Positions 62,021 through 64,000 of a DNA stretch of 64,000 bases are shown one piece after another (the first letter of the stretch is position 1; each line of letters starts with the position of its first letter). The notes under the pieces were generated by a model that made no database searches, was not told where the DNA came from, and saw only the letters and a list, made by a program, of their open reading frames with translations. This DNA comes from Cordilura impudica. Its lineage: Eukaryota > Arthropoda > Insecta > Diptera > Scathophagidae. A program made the position numbers and the translations under genes. The DNA is taken from positions 113,930,080-113,994,079 of the forward strand of contig OY821521.1 of NCBI GenBank assembly GCA_963682025.1, read 5' to 3'.

Positions 62021-64000
62021 TTAATTTTGTGTATTTATTTGTGGCTATGCGAAAAACACTATTATGAAAATTAAATATCTTACACATATTAATGTTTACA
62101 CTAATAAATTAAATAAACTGATGCTAGTGGGGTCATTCCATATAAAATCACCCAATCTATATATATAAAATTTATTTTCTGTTTGTTTGTTTGTTTGACC
62201 GCTATACAAATTTTTATTTTTCAACGGATTTCTCTGAAATTTGGTACACACGTTCTCCGTACTCCAGGAAAGGTCGCCATATGATTCTTACCGGCCACGC
62301 CTGCTTTCCCCCACTTTTTGTATACAATTCATATTCTGTTATTTGGTATATTTGTTCGCTATACAAATTTTTATTTTTCAACGGCTTTCTCTGAAATTTT
62401 GAACCCACGATCTCTGTACTCCAGGAAAGGTCGCCATATGCTTCGTACCGGCCACGCCTACTTTTACGCCCACTTTTTATGCAATTAATTTTCTGTTTTT
62501 TGGTATATTTGTTCGCTATACAAATTTTTATTTTCAACGGGAAGGTCGCCATATCCTTCGTACCGGTCACGCCTACTACTACGCCCACTTTTTGTATACA
62601 ATTCATATTGTGTTTTTTGGTACATTTGTTCGCCACACAATTTTTTTAAACGGATTTCACTGAAATTTGCTACGCACGATCTCTGTACTCCATATGATTC
62701 TTGCCAGCCACGCCTACCTTTACGCCCACTTTTTATACAAAATTCATTTTCTGTTTTTTGGTACATTTGTTCACTATAGAAATTTTTATTTTTCAAGGGA
62801 TGTCTCTGAAATTTGGTACACACGATCTCTATACTCCAGGGAAGGTCATATGCTTCTTACAGGCCACGTCTACTTTGCGTCCACTTCTATGTATATAAAA
62901 TTTATTTTTTCTTTTTGTTTGTTTCTTTGTTTGATTGCTATACAAACTTTTATTTTTCAATGGCTTTCTCTGAAATTTGGAAAACGTGATCTCTCTACTC
63001 CAGCGAAGGTCGCATTATATAACTTTCTTGCTACGCCTACCTTTACGCCCACATTTTTATAAAATTAATTTTTTGTATTTTGGTATATTTTTTCATTATA
63101 GTAGTTTTTATCTTCCGAAATTTAGTACATATTCCAGGGGGTCGCCATATGATTTTTACCGACCACGCCTACTTTTACGCCCACTTTTCATATAAAATTA
63201 ATTTTTTGTTGTGTGGATTTCGGATACGGATTTCTCTGAAATTTGGTTTACACGGGAATAACTTCACGGTGAACAAATTCCCCAAACTTAAAAAAAGGTC
63301 CCCAAAAGAAATGAACAAATTCCCCATTTTTGTTAAAAACGAAATATAAAATGAACTTACTCCCCAAATTTATTATTAAATTTTTACATATTTTTATTTA
63401 ATGAATTTTGTTAAATATTTATTTTAGTGAAAATTTGCATACTGCTCTCAATATATGTCCCACAATAAACGCATTTAAAATGAGTATTCTTTTCAATAGC
63501 ATTATTTCGCGCACGCGGAACACAGCTTAGCTAGAATATCGGAATGATCTGAAAAATATATTTTGACAATTAAAATAAGTTGGCAACAACTTCGCAGCAG
63601 CACAGTTGTGGCTGCCAAACGCGCGGACGCGATGCGCTCGCGAAACACAGCTCAGCGAAAATATCGCAATGATCTGAAAAATATATTTTGCCGATTAAAA
63701 TAAGTTAAGGAGAACTGCGCGGCAGCACGGGTGTAGCCGCCAATCGCGAGGTACGGCGCGCGGACGCCAAATGTGCGGAAGCGGACGCGACTCGCTCGCG
63801 GAACCCAGCTCAGTGAAAAGTCTTATGATAAATATTATCTACGTATGTGAAATAATTACCTGTTGATCAAAATAGGCCACACATATACTATAAGCAGTTG
63901 CTTGAAGAAACCTTGCGGCACAATTTTAAACGTCATATTAGTTTTTTATTTTTGAAACTTCTATGAATTTGACGTCTCCGCTCAATGATAATCACTTATT
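62021..64000. repeat. Tandem duplication, second copy (cut by window end)
   Basis: Near-identical to 59240-61219 (offset 2781, then 2780 after a single-base deletion in the C run near 62308). Confidence 0.9.
62156..64000 (+). mobile_element. Non-autonomous Helitron, copy B (3' end outside the window)
   Basis: Starts TCTATATATATAAAATTT after A, as in copy A. Carries the same unit array and the same GAACAAATTCCCC element start at 63258. It arose by the 2.78-kb tandem duplication rather than by an independent insertion, because the flanking 134 bp upstream are duplicated with it. Confidence 0.85.

Overview
The window reads as a non-genic, transposon-packed stretch of an insect genome, most likely a dipteran and possibly a calyptrate (house-fly-like) fly. 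The reasons are the AT-rich sequence, GT-AG introns in several transposase genes, a hAT element whose protein and termini closely resemble house-fly Hermes, DINE-1/mini-me-like Helentron repeats with a GGAC microsatellite, 412/mdg1-like LTR elements, and PHD/zinc-knuckle LINEs. I found no convincing host gene, tRNA, rRNA or CRISPR. Almost every long ORF is mobile-element protein, and most are broken. All family names come from motifs read by eye, not from a search.

Layout. 1-4453: a minus-strand LINE remnant carved up by a DINE-1/mini-me-like Helentron (926-1715) and nested MITEs (2137-3147). 4454-31122: one minus-strand Ty3/gypsy-type LTR retrotransposon with a 4-bp target duplication (AGTT), inflated by nested insertions. 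These are a Hermes-like hAT (6265-17298, 8-bp TSD) that itself holds a TAGGG-ended transposon (6342-13978, 8-bp TSD) with a 1254-bp transposase segment repeated four times; a CACTA-like element with two genes (18028-23220, 2-bp TSD); and, inside the 5' LTR, a long-TIR DDE transposon of unrecognised family (about 23993-30280) whose left arm was hit by a Transib/RAG1-like transposon (24035-27835, 5-bp TSD). 31690-38045: a plus-strand LINE interrupted by a minus-strand LINE (34810-37721). 39221-41830: the 3' part of a 412-like element (integrase, PPT, LTR). 41939-48837: a second 412/mdg1-like element, with a pogo/Tigger-like insertion (42755-44188), lying in a degenerate transposase gene (48842-50100, continuing at 41934). 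50715-53074: another member of that transposase family with two introns. 53259-56320: a Mutator-like (MULE) element with 9-bp TSD, three exons, a C-terminal RING finger and a foldback MITE inside its first intron. 56590-58860: a low-copy repeat split by a GAGCGGC-repeat MITE that holds a second Helentron. 58862-59228: a pogo 3' end. 59240-64000: a near-perfect 2.78-kb tandem duplication, each copy with a non-autonomous Helitron.

The elements act as a layered record rather than a pathway. Exact target-site duplications let the order of insertion be read: LTR retrotransposon first, then hAT, CACTA and the long-TIR element into it, then the TAGGG element and Transib into those. The likeliest still-coding proteins are the Transib transposase (one long ORF with the full RAG1-type triad and zinc ligands), the near-intact CACTA transposase (one frameshift) and the MULE transposase (one poly-A frameshift and one stop). 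Points of most interest are the RAG1-like element whose left end is the consensus V(D)J heptamer and whose unoccupied site is preserved in the sister TIR arm, the MULE-RING fusion, the HWDGK-motif transposase family present in three lineages here, and the SAM-domain companion gene of the CACTA element.
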